64,000 nt of DNA from Mycobacterium sp. D16R12. Lineage in GTDB: Bacteria > Actinomycetota > Actinomycetes > Mycobacteriales > Mycobacteriaceae. The notes under the pieces are model-generated. The model was not told the DNA's origin and did no database searches. It saw nothing but the letters and a program-made list of their open reading frames with translations. The stretch spans positions 20,324-84,323 of the forward strand of contig NZ_MAFC01000031.1 of assembly GCF_002013465.1 (NCBI RefSeq), in the 5' to 3' direction. Shown in pieces: positions 8,243 through 18,600 of the stretch (position 1 is its first letter; every line of letters starts with the position of its first letter). The position numbers and the translations under genes were made by a program.

Positions 8243-9644
8243 GAGAGACCTCCCGTGCCGGAGTGCTCTGGATGAGCGGCGCGAGTCGCTGCGCCGAACG
8301 CAGCGCGAATGGAGAAGTAGACACGATACCGAGCGTAGCGATGGCCAGCCCGAGGCCCGCACACATGAACCACAGTGCGGGAGCACCGATCGAACCACAC
8401 AGTGCCACACCGATACTCACGCCTACCTGGCGGCTGGTGGAGGTGACCGCCGACGCCGCGCCCGCCCGATCCAGCGGCATACCGCTGACCGCGGCGTTGG
8501 TGATCGGCGCGTTCACCATGGAGAACCCCACGCCGAAGATGGCGAAGACCACCAGGAGCTCCCAGATCGGTGTCGCCGTCGAAACCCGGGTGAGCAGCAG
8601 CGAGGCGGTGAAGAACAGGGCGCCCGCCGCCAGTAATGACGGCCGGGCACCGAACCGGCCCACCATGCGGCCCGAGATCGGCGAGAACACGAGCGCTCCA
8701 ATGGCAATCGGGAGATAGACCAACCCGGTGTGCATCGCCGAGAAGTGACGCTCCCCCTGCAGGTACAGCGACATCGTGAACAGGAACGCGCTCCAGGCCA
8801 CGCACGCACAGATCGCGGTGAGGGTGGCCGAGGCGAACGGGACGCTACGGAAGAAGCGCAGATCGATGAAGGGGTGGCGTCGCCGAGACTCGTACCTGAG
8901 GAATACCGCGAACGCCACCAGCGCGGTGATCAGAACCGCGATGAGCTGTGGTGTGGCCCATCCCAGCGACGGCCCCTCGATAAGGGTGAACACGATGCCG
9001 AACAGGAAGAGCACAGCGAGCACCTGACCCACCGGGTCGATATCGCGCATGGTCGCCGACTTGCTCTCCGGCACAAAGACCGCCGTCAGCACAAACGCCA
9101 GCGCACACACGGGCAGGTTGATCCAGAAGACGGCCCGCCAGCCCACCCATTCGATCAGCAGCCCGCCCACTATCGGGCCCAGCGCCATCGATATCCCTAC
9201 CACCGCGCCCCAGAATCCCAGCGCCCTGGCGCGTTCCACGCGGCCGGTAAACACCTGCGAAATGATGGACAGTGCAACCGGGTTGAGCATCGAACCGCCC
9301 ACTGCCTGCAGCAGACGCGCGGCGATAAGCAATCCGACGGTGGGCGCCACGCTGCACAGCAGTGAGCCCACCGTGAAGATCGACAGCCCGATGTGGAAGA
9401 CCTTCCGGCGCCCCAGCCGGTCCCCCGCGGCTCCGGAGAGCATGAGCAACGAGGCCAGCCCCAGGGTGTAGATGTCGATGACCCATTGCAGCTGCGAGGT
9501 GCTGGCACCGAAATCCGCCCGGATGGTCGGCAGCGCGACATTCACGATGGTGGAATCCATCGACACGATGAGCAGACTCAGGCAGCAAGATCCCAGGATG
9601 ACGATCTTGCGGCGTTCACTCAACGCCTCGACGGCAGTTTCCAC
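8232..9644 (-). CDS. MFS drug efflux transporter (DHA2, EmrB/QacA type)
   Basis: Protein of 470 residues with about 14 predicted membrane helices. Family signatures: STIVNVALPTIRADFGAS in helix 1, the motif A loop GDRLGRRKV, and motif C GPIVGGLLIEWVGWRAVFWINLPV. It should expel hydrophobic or cationic compounds by proton antiport. A MarR regulator gene overlaps its 3' end. The ATG at 9644 follows a 74 bp gap after gltA2's stop that must hold the operon promoter. The substrate cannot be read from sequence. Confidence 0.9.
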   Translation of the reverse strand: METAVEALSERRKIVILGSCCLSLLIVSMDSTIVNVALPTIRADFGASTSQLQWVIDIYTLGLASLLMLSGAAGDRLGRRKVFHIGLSIFTVGSLLCSVAPTVGLLIAARLLQAVGGSMLNPVALSIISQVFTGRVERARALGFWGAVVGISMALGPIVGGLLIEWVGWRAVFWINLPVCALAFVLTAVFVPESKSATMRDIDPVGQVLAVLFLFGIVFTLIEGPSLGWATPQLIAVLITALVAFAVFLRYESRRRHPFIDLRFFRSVPFASATLTAICACVAWSAFLFTMSLYLQGERHFSAMHTGLVYLPIAIGALVFSPISGRMVGRFGARPSLLAAGALFFTASLLLTRVSTATPIWELLVVFAIFGVGFSMVNAPITNAAVSGMPLDRAGAASAVTSTSRQVGVSIGVALCGSIGAPALWFMCAGLGLAIATLGIVSTSPFALRSAQRLAPLIQSTPAREVSRAG

Positions 9645-9718
9645 ATGACCATTGTGAAACTACAACTGTTAGCAATGCAAACAGATTTATGTGAGCTTTG
9701 TCATCTCACGAGCGGACG

Positions 9719-11002
<1,284 letters not shown>

Positions 11003-11074
11003 CCCTTCTGAGGTTCAGCGGCTCCGTGAGAACGTTCATAGAGAAGGTAGTCGCTCCGCCTTCAGGGCGCCTGG

Positions 11075-11854
11075 TCAGGGTCGAGGTCGGAGGTCCATGC
11101 GGCCGCGGAGCGACCCGCGTCGGTCCCCTCTCCTGCGTACCGTCGCGAGCGCGCCATCCCACAACAACATCGCACCCGCGGCGATGATCGCCGGCCGGAA
11201 CGTGTCCTTGGCCAGCCCTGCGGTCGCGGTGGCCTTGGTGGCTGTGCTTGCCTTGGACATGTGCCCGGAATCGAAGGGCGGCTGCGGGTCATATTCGATG
11301 CTCAGCTGGATCGCCTTGGCCCGTTCCTCCCCGGCGATCTGACCCGCCAGCCACAGCCCCAAATCGATACCCGCCGACACGCCCGCCGCGGTCACCACAC
11401 CCTCGTGACCGGTGCGCACGATGCGCTCATCGCCGACCGGGGTCACCCCGAACGGCTTCAGCAGCGGCAGGGTCGACCAATGCGAGGTGGCCCGGTGACC
11501 CTCGAGCAGACCAGCCGCCGCCAACACCACCGAACCACTGCACACCGAGGTGGTCCAGGTGGACGTCGGGTGCACCCGGCGCAACCACTCCAGGAGCTGT
11601 TCATCACGCGCGGCCATGGTCGTTCCCGGCCCTCCGGGTACCAGCACGACGTCCGGTGCTGGGGTCTCGTCGAACGAGTGCGTGGCACCGATGACCAGCA
11701 CGCCGGAATCGGCGGTGACAGGCCCGGGCTGATGCCACACAAACCGAACCTCGGTGTCGGGCATGAAGCGCAAGACCTCGTACGGACCAATGAAATCCAG
11801 TGCCGTGAAATCCGGGTACAGCACGATCGCGATCTGCGTCACAGGGGAACTCAT
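11075..11854 (-). CDS. DJ-1/PfpI (isonitrile hydratase-like) protein with C-terminal hydrophobic tail
   Basis: Protein of 259 residues. The DJ-1/PfpI fold covers about 1-195: IVLYPDFTALDFIGPYEVL, the nucleophile elbow TSVCSGSVVLAAAGLLEGHRAT with the conserved Cys, and GVSAGIDLGLWL. It resembles isonitrile hydratases and amidotransferase-like proteins. The last 60 residues add a hydrophobic segment (RPAIIAAGAMLLWDGALATV) followed by an Arg-rich end, suggesting a membrane-tethered tail that simple family members lack. Its ATG overlaps the stop of the AraC gene by four bases. Confidence 0.82.
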   Translation of the reverse strand: MSSPVTQIAIVLYPDFTALDFIGPYEVLRFMPDTEVRFVWHQPGPVTADSGVLVIGATHSFDETPAPDVVLVPGGPGTTMAARDEQLLEWLRRVHPTSTWTTSVCSGSVVLAAAGLLEGHRATSHWSTLPLLKPFGVTPVGDERIVRTGHEGVVTAAGVSAGIDLGLWLAGQIAGEERAKAIQLSIEYDPQPPFDSGHMSKASTATKATATAGLAKDTFRPAIIAAGAMLLWDGALATVRRRGDRRGSLRGRMDLRPRP

Positions 11855-12828
11855 AGGGAAATCCTTTCGGTGCGGTGGAAAGTTTTGCGGTACTGGTCTG
11901 GCGATACACCCACGCGGCGAACGAAGTTGCGGCGCAAGGATTCCGCGGATCCAAACCCGCAGCGGTTCGCGATCACCACCATGGTGTCGTCAGTCTCTTC
12001 GAGCTGGCGACGAGCAGCCTCGGAGCGGATGCGCTCCACATAGGCCGACGGCGCCTCGCCAACTTCCGCGGTGAACACACGCGTGAAATGCCGCGGGCTC
12101 ATCGCGGCCAGGCGGGCCAGTTCGGGCACCCGATGCGATCCACCGGGCTGCGCCTCGATGGCCTCCTGCACGTCCCGGATCGGCATTCGCTTGGCCCGCG
12201 GCATCCACACCGGCGCCGCGAATTGCGACTGCCCACCCGGGCGGCGCAGGTAAAGAACGAGCCAGCGTGCGACCGTCTGTGCCACCTCTGCGCCGTGATC
12301 GTCCTCCACGAGGGCCAGCGCCAGATCTATACCCGCGGTCACGCCGGCCGCCGTCCACGTCTTGTCCGAACTGCGTATGAAAATCGGATCGGGATCCACT
12401 GTGATGCTCGGGAATTCAGTTGCAAGCGTTTCGGCCATCGCCCAGTGCGTGGTGGCCCGGCAGCCGTCGAGCAGGCCGGCCGACGCGGCGAGGAATGCAC
12501 CATTACAGACGCTCACCACCCGTCGGGCCGAGCGCGCTGAGGCACGGATCCATTCCATGAGGGCGGCGTTCTGCTGGACCGCGGGCACACCGACGCCGCC
12601 GGGCAGCAACAACGTGTCGCATGCCGCACCGGAGTCCGGCAGCGGATGGGCAACCAGCTCCATCCCCGAACCCGTGGATACCGGGGCGCCACCGCTCGAC
12701 ACCAGCGACACGTCGTAGCCGGGTTTACCGGTCAAGTACTGCGACGCGGTTGCGAACACCTCGTACGGGCCCACCAGATCGAGGGCCTGCACCCCCGGGA
12801 ACCCCAGGATCACCACCGAACGCGTCAC
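11851..12828 (-). CDS. AraC-family regulator with N-terminal DJ-1/PfpI-like domain (GATase1-like)
   Basis: Protein of 325 residues from the GTG at 12828. Residues 1-190 form a DJ-1-like sensor domain (VVILGFPGVQALDLVGPYEVF; VVSVCNGAFLAASAGLLDG with the pocket Cys; AAGVTAGIDLALAL). The last 110 residues form the two AraC helix-turn-helix motifs (VPELARLAAMSPRHFTRVF and MVVIANRCGFGSAESLRRNF). This domain order is known from FtrA/CdhR-like activators. It precedes and overlaps a free-standing DJ-1 enzyme gene, so it probably senses a related ligand and controls that gene. A start at 12879 would add 17 residues unlike the family. Confidence 0.88.
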   Translation of the reverse strand: MTRSVVILGFPGVQALDLVGPYEVFATASQYLTGKPGYDVSLVSSGGAPVSTGSGMELVAHPLPDSGAACDTLLLPGGVGVPAVQQNAALMEWIRASARSARRVVSVCNGAFLAASAGLLDGCRATTHWAMAETLATEFPSITVDPDPIFIRSSDKTWTAAGVTAGIDLALALVEDDHGAEVAQTVARWLVLYLRRPGGQSQFAAPVWMPRAKRMPIRDVQEAIEAQPGGSHRVPELARLAAMSPRHFTRVFTAEVGEAPSAYVERIRSEAARRQLEETDDTMVVIANRCGFGSAESLRRNFVRRVGVSPDQYRKTFHRTERISL

Positions 12829-12890
12829 GCTTCTGAGTCTTCGCCACCTGGGCAATGGCGTCCAGGTCAGGTATCCCACAAATTAGGACA

Positions 12891-14267
12891 TCAGGAGTTC
12901 GGCAGCCACTGCTCTTCCGACGCAGCGAGCAGCCGCTGGTGGTCCGCACGGTTGAGCTGGGTGTAGGCCTCCGCGAAATCCGCGAACGCGGCATCCGCGG
13001 CGTTCGGATCACTTCCCGCGCCGAGGTAGCCCGCGATCACGCCCGGCACCCCCGATTGGGCGTGCGAACGCGCGAGCGTCATCGCGCACAGCGAGCCGTA
13101 CAACGCCAGATCATCGGGATCGGTGAGGCTCGCGATCTCGACAGCGCCCTTCATGTCGCGAAACTGCCGGACGTAGAAGCTGCCACGCTGCGCCGAGGAC
13201 ACGTAACCGAGGAAGGGATCGCCACTGGCCTGCATGATGCGTTGCCCGGCCACCACCCGGCGCCCATGATCCAGTCGCAGCTCCTGCGGGAAGTACGCCT
13301 CAATGACCGAGGCCGAGGCCTCCTTCATCTGCAGGAACAATGGCGACCCATCCGCATCGGTGAGCAGCGCGAGGTAGCAGCGGGTACCCACGCTGCCGAC
13401 ACCGACCACCCGCACCACGGCGTCCTCGAACTGATGACATGCCAGCAGCGCCACGACGTCCTCGGGCACCGAACCGAAGTACTCGTCGACCATGGCCGCC
13501 GCCTCGGACAACCCCACCTCCGGGACCCGGACCGCGATGTCCTGCTGCTCGACGATCCGGTAGTGACCATCAACAGTGGTCGCGGTCAGCTTCCTGAGTG
13601 CACGGTGCGACGTGTTGCGGGACGCCTTCGAGACCGTCTCGGTCGCCAACTTGGACGCGCTCTTGGACAGCCGGGCGACCAGGTCCAGCACCTCCAGCGC
13701 GGTCGTCTTGAGATAGAACCGATCCAGGGCGCACATCTGCGCCAATTCGTTCATCCGGGTGCGGTACGCGGCGACGGTCTTGATGGCCGTCTGGCGCACG
13801 GCATCGCCCGACATCCCGAATTCGTCGCCGAGGATCGCCACGCTCGTGACCAGGCGCTTGACATCCCACTCCCACGGGCCGACCGCGGTTTCATCGAAGT
13901 CGTTGACGTCGAACAAGAGTGCGCGGTCACGCGAGCCGAACAGACCGAAATTGGAGAGGTGCGCATCGCCACAGGTCTGAATCAGAACGCCGGTCGACGC
14001 TGTGACGGCAAGATCAGAGGCCATCACCGCGGCGGCGCCTCGGTAGAACGCGAACGGCGACTCCGACATTCGCGCCCTGCGCACCGGAACCAAGGACGGA
14101 ATCCTTGCCTTGTTCTGCGCGGCGAGTATCGCGATCGGATCTCGCCCAGGCTGCGCGGTCAGTTCCCCGAGCCGTCGCCGCGGCATGCCATCGCGCAGCC
14201 CGCGACCGAGAGCGAGCTGCTTATCCCGGGGAAGCCGCCGAAGATCCTCGGCCGTCAGAGCATCCAT
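12891..14267 (-). CDS. DUF2252 family protein
   Basis: Protein of 458 residues from the ATG at 14267. Family signatures: MSESPFAFYRGAAAVMASDLA, TCGDAHLSNFGLFGS, FDVNDFDETAVGPWEWDVKRL and FYVRQFRDMKGA. The HxxN and DxND spacing resembles protein/aminoglycoside-kinase-like folds (GDAHLSNFG compared with the kinase HGDLHxxN loop), so a phosphotransferase-like fold is likely, but no reaction is established. It lies 19 bp after an MFS gene on the same strand and may share its transcript. Confidence 0.85.
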   Translation of the reverse strand: MDALTAEDLRRLPRDKQLALGRGLRDGMPRRRLGELTAQPGRDPIAILAAQNKARIPSLVPVRRARMSESPFAFYRGAAAVMASDLAVTASTGVLIQTCGDAHLSNFGLFGSRDRALLFDVNDFDETAVGPWEWDVKRLVTSVAILGDEFGMSGDAVRQTAIKTVAAYRTRMNELAQMCALDRFYLKTTALEVLDLVARLSKSASKLATETVSKASRNTSHRALRKLTATTVDGHYRIVEQQDIAVRVPEVGLSEAAAMVDEYFGSVPEDVVALLACHQFEDAVVRVVGVGSVGTRCYLALLTDADGSPLFLQMKEASASVIEAYFPQELRLDHGRRVVAGQRIMQASGDPFLGYVSSAQRGSFYVRQFRDMKGAVEIASLTDPDDLALYGSLCAMTLARSHAQSGVPGVIAGYLGAGSDPNAADAAFADFAEAYTQLNRADHQRLLAASEEQWLPNS

Positions 14268-14286
14268 GGGGTGAAACCTACTGGGG

Positions 14287-15576
14287 CTATACCCGGTCCG
14301 GGTTGGCCCGGTTCGCTTCGTCCTCGGAGACCTCTTCCGACACCCTGAACCGCACGAACATCGGCACCAGTAGCGCGGCAATGATCACCCCGACCACCAC
14401 GAGGGCGCCACCACCGGCAGCGGCTGCCGTCGTACCCACGGCGGCAGCAACCGCACCGTGCGTAACGTCGGCGACCCGCGGTCCTCCGGCGACCACGACC
14501 GTGAACACACCTTGCAACCGGCCCCGCACATCGTCGGTCGCCACCGATTGCAGAATCGTCGACCGGAAGGCCGCCGACACCATGTCCGCGATCCCGCCGA
14601 TCACCAGGAACAGCAAGGCCAACCAGAGCAGCGGAGCGTGCGCGGTGAGCCCAAAGCCCACCATCGCCAGGCCCCACACCACGATGCTCACCACCACCGC
14701 GAAACCCTGACGATCGATCCGCTGGAACCAGCCGGAGAACACCCCACCGATCACCGCGCCCACCGATATCGCCGCCGAGAGCAGCGCGATCACCGTGCCG
14801 CCATCTGCGGGATCACCGAATCCTTCATGGGCAATCTGCGGGAACAGGATCCGCGGCATCCCGAAGATCATGGCGATGAGGTCCACCACGAAGGACATCA
14901 GCACGATCTTGTGCCCCGCCAGATAGCGGAAACCCTCGAGTACGTCGCGAAGGCCAGAAGTATTGGCTTGTAAATTTTTTGACGCATCACTCGGCGGCAT
15001 CTTGTGCAGCCGGATCGTCGCCCAGATGGGCGCTACGCACGCGATCGCATCAATCAGATACAACGTGGAGAGGTCCACCCACTTCAGCAGCACCCCGGCC
15101 AGCAGCGGTCCGGCGATAAACCCGAACTGTTGAACGGTCATGTTCAGCGCGTTCGCGGCAGGCAGCTGATCGAGCGGAAGCATCCGTGGAATCGCCGCGG
15201 CGCGCGTGGGTGAATTCACCGCGAAGAACCCCTGCTGCACCGACAGCAGGCACAGCACCACCCACACGTTGTTGACCGACAACGCGGCCTGCAGCCACAG
15301 CAGTACCGAGGAGACGCCCAATCCGGTCGCGGTGATGATCAGCAGGGTTCGTCGGTCCATTCGATCGGCCAGCGCACCGCCCCACAGACCGAATACCACC
15401 AACGGCACCAGACCGAAAACGCCGGTCAATCCGACGTACGCCGAGCTGTGGGTGAGCACATAGATCTGTACCGGGACCGCGAACAGCGTCAGTCCGGCAC
15501 CGATGACGGTGACAACCCCGGCCAGCCACAGGCGCCGGAAGTCGGCGTTCCGAAGAGGAGTGACGTCCGCAAACAA
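14287..15576 (-). CDS. MFS transporter (EntS-like, 12 helices)
   Basis: Protein of 429 residues with about 12 membrane helices and the motif A loop GGALADRMDRRTLL. N-terminal LRNADFRRLWLAGVVTVIGAG is typical of the enterobactin-exporter-like MFS_3 group. The start is a TTG at 15576; I see no in-frame ATG or GTG just upstream. Substrate unknown. A 28 bp palindrome lies 35-62 bp upstream and may be its operator. The DUF2252 gene follows. Confidence 0.85.
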   Translation of the reverse strand: MFADVTPLRNADFRRLWLAGVVTVIGAGLTLFAVPVQIYVLTHSSAYVGLTGVFGLVPLVVFGLWGGALADRMDRRTLLIITATGLGVSSVLLWLQAALSVNNVWVVLCLLSVQQGFFAVNSPTRAAAIPRMLPLDQLPAANALNMTVQQFGFIAGPLLAGVLLKWVDLSTLYLIDAIACVAPIWATIRLHKMPPSDASKNLQANTSGLRDVLEGFRYLAGHKIVLMSFVVDLIAMIFGMPRILFPQIAHEGFGDPADGGTVIALLSAAISVGAVIGGVFSGWFQRIDRQGFAVVVSIVVWGLAMVGFGLTAHAPLLWLALLFLVIGGIADMVSAAFRSTILQSVATDDVRGRLQGVFTVVVAGGPRVADVTHGAVAAAVGTTAAAAGGGALVVVGVIIAALLVPMFVRFRVSEEVSEDEANRANPDRV

Positions 15577-15610
15577 TCGACTCAGACCGCACCCGCTCCA
15601 CTCGTTATCG

Positions 15611-15638
15611 GCTAGCAGACACCACGGTGTCTGCTAGC
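15611..15638. promoter_or_regulatory. 28 bp perfect palindrome between pks and an MFS gene
   Basis: Arms GCTAGCAGACACC and GGTGTCTGCTAGC are perfect 13-base inverted copies around a two-base centre. It lies 24 bp past the pks stop and 35 bp before the MFS start, both on the minus strand. A two-base centre is too tight for an RNA hairpin loop of full stem length, and there is no U run, so an operator for a TetR-type dimer is more likely than a terminator. The regulator is not identified. Confidence 0.6.
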
Positions 15639-15662
15639 TAACTTACCCGGGAGACCGCCGAA

Positions 15663-18600
15663 TCACTCCTTCGGCTCCGATACTGCGTCAGATGGCGTGG
15701 GTGCCGCGTCGGCCTCTGCCGACTCGACCGCGGGCTGTGCCTCCTCCGATTCGGATTCCGCGTCCGGCAGCTGGGCCACGAGATACTCGGCGAGGCCCCC
15801 GATGGTCGGGTAGTCGAACACCGCGGTCGCGTTGATGGTGAACTTGCCGCCGAACTGGCTGTGCAGCCGGTTCCGAAGCTCGATCGCCATCAGCGAATCC
15901 GTGCCGAGGTCAAGGAACCGACTCGTCGCGGCCGGCGGTTGGGCCAGTCGCAGGAAGTTCTGTACCTCGCGCTGCAGGAATTCGGTCACGAATCCGGCCC
16001 GCTGCGGCACCGGGATCTCCATCAGCTGCTTGAGCAATTCGCTGTCGCCGGTCACCTCTCCGACGGCACTCGGCAAGACGAGGTCCAGGATCGGCGGACG
16101 CGAACTACCCAGCACCTTCGCGGCACGCTGCCAGTTGGCCTTGATGACGGTGGCCTGACCGGTTCCGTTGGCGATGACCTCGGCGAGCGCGGCGAGCGCC
16201 GCCGACGGATCCAGCGGAATCAGGCCCTGTGCACTGATATTCGCGGTCGCGGCCTCTGAGGAGGCCATGCCGCCCTGACCCCACGGACCAAAGTTGATAC
16301 CCGTGGCCGGCAGACCCTGCGCCCGTCGCTGCGCGATGAGGCCGTCGAGCAACGCATTGGCCGTCGCGTAGTTGGACTGACCGGGTGAACCGAACAGACT
16401 GGACACCGAGGAGGAGACGATGAAGAAGTCCAGATCGTCTTCCTTGGTCAACCGGTCCAGATACTCGGCACCGAAGGCCTTGGGCGCCAATGTCGTCCGG
16501 AACCGCTCCACACTCTGCTGACCCAGCAGCGCATCATCGAGCACACCGGCCAAATGCGCCACACCGGCCAGCGGTGGCAGCTCCGCGCGGATCCGCTCCA
16601 AGAGCTTGACAACCTCGGACTCCTCGCCGACATCGGCGGTGAAGACGTGGATGCGGGTCTTGGAACGCTCGGTGATCTCCTCGATCAACCGCTGCGCGTC
16701 AGTATCGGGCGCGCGCCTACTGGTCAACACGATGTCACCGGCACCAAGCTGGGCCAGATAGCCCGCGGTGTGCAGACCGATCGCACCGAGACCACCCGTG
16801 ATCAGGTAGGTCCGATCCGGCCGCGGTGCCAGCGGATTCGGCATCTGGCAGACGATCTTGCCGATATGCCGGGCCTGCTGCATGCGACGGAACGCCGTTC
16901 TGGCCTCCGTCAGCGGATAGATCTCGGCAGGCAGCGGTGTCCACTCCCCCTTGGCCAAGCCTTCCGACACCTCGGTGAGCAAGGTGCGAATGCGGTCGGG
17001 CTCTTGGAACATCACCGTGTCCAACGCGACGATCTCGTAGGCGATATCCGGTCGGGCCTGCGCCATCTGCTCCGTGGTCCAGATATCGCGCTTGGCGATC
17101 TCTGCGAAACGGCCGTTCGTGGCGGTGGCTCGCAGCGTCGCCTCGACGAAACCCTCACTGGTCAGGCTGTTGAGCACCACGTCCACGCCAGCGCCGTCGG
17201 TGTCCGCCAGGATCTGATCGGCGAAATCGGTTGTGCGCGAGTCATAGACGTACTTGACACCGAGCTTGCGCAGTGTCGCCCGCTTAAAGGTGCTGGCCGT
17301 GGCAAACACCTCGGCCCCGAACTGCTGGGCCATCTGGATAGCCGCCAGCCCGACGCCACCGCTGGCGGCGTGGATGAGCACCTTGTCACCCGGCTTGAGC
17401 TGCGCCCAGTCGAATGACAGCCGTACCGTCAGCGCGGCGGCGGGAATCGTGGCGGCCTCGACCCCGCTGATCCCGTCCGGAATCGGTGCCAGGAACTGGG
17501 CCGGCACGTTGAACCGGCTGCCGAAGGCACCTTGCATGGAGCCGTAGACCCGCTGGCCCACTTCGACTCCGGTGGCGCCCTCGCCCAATTGCGTGACGAT
17601 ACCGGCGAAGTCACCGCCGATCGGTCCGGGGTCACCCGGGTACAGACCCAGCACGTTGAGCACGTCACGGAAGTTGAGGCCCGCGGCCTCCACCCGCACC
17701 TGTACGTAGCCCTCGTCCGGCGCCGGGACCTCCTTTTCGGTGATCCGCAGGTTGTCGATGGCCCCGCGTTCGGTGGGCGCCAGGACGTAATCGCTACCGC
17801 GCGGCACCGTCAGATGGCCGGTGCGCGACCACGGCAGCAATCGGGAAGCCAGCAGCTTGCCCTGCCGCACAGCGATTTCCGGCTCCGCAGGCTCGTGTCC
17901 GGGGGTGCCCAACAGATTCGCCAGCGCCTGCACGGCCTCGGGCGAACCATCACAGTCAACGAGCCTCGCGTGCAGCGCCGGCTCCTCGTTGATAGTGGTA
18001 CGCCCGAATCCCCACAGCGACGCCTGCACCGGATCGACCGGCTCGCCGGACTCGGTGGCCACGGCTCGCTCGGTGACTATCCAGAGACCATCCGGAAGTT
18101 TCACGCCGTTTTGGGAACCGTTCTGCACCGTGTGCACGGCGCTGAGCAAGTTGGCGATCTCCGTTTCGAGGCGCGCGATCTCAGTGTCCGAGAAACCGGC
18201 ACCTTCCTGCGCACCCGGACCGGCGGCACGCCAGACGACACCGGAGAACGGCACACCGCGCTCCTTGGCCTGTTCCAGCACCTGCCCGAGTAGCTCCGGA
18301 TTGGTCGTGCGGTCGAACGGAATGCAGCCCGGCACCTTGGCAGCCAGCTCGTCGAATCCGGCGATCAGCCAGGTGCCGCTTGCCTCTACAGCTGCGTCCT
18401 CCGATGGAGGAACCGGAACCTCGTGCCAGCCAAGGGTGTACAGCAAGCGAGTGGCATCGCCACCGAGCCCGCGCAGCAGCGCCTCGCGCGGCGCACGCTT
18501 GACGGTGAACTCACGAATCCCACCCAGGTGACGGCCATCCCGATCGAGGTAGTCGAGATCGAAGACCTGCGTCTCGCTGTCCAGTGGGCTCTCGTGCCAG

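Noticed and set aside
9645..9718. Operator for the MarR regulator upstream of the efflux pump
   Set aside because: Short matches such as AAC/GTT ends were seen, but no convincing palindrome beyond chance.
12855..14348. Open frame of nearly 500 codons on the plus strand opposite the DUF2252 gene
   Set aside because: Arg/His/Gly-rich translation typical of antisense frames in high-GC DNA; the minus-strand frame carries conserved DUF2252 motifs.
15611..15638. Reading the palindrome as a standard intrinsic terminator
   Set aside because: The centre is only two bases and no U run follows on either strand; an operator fits better, though termination is not excluded.
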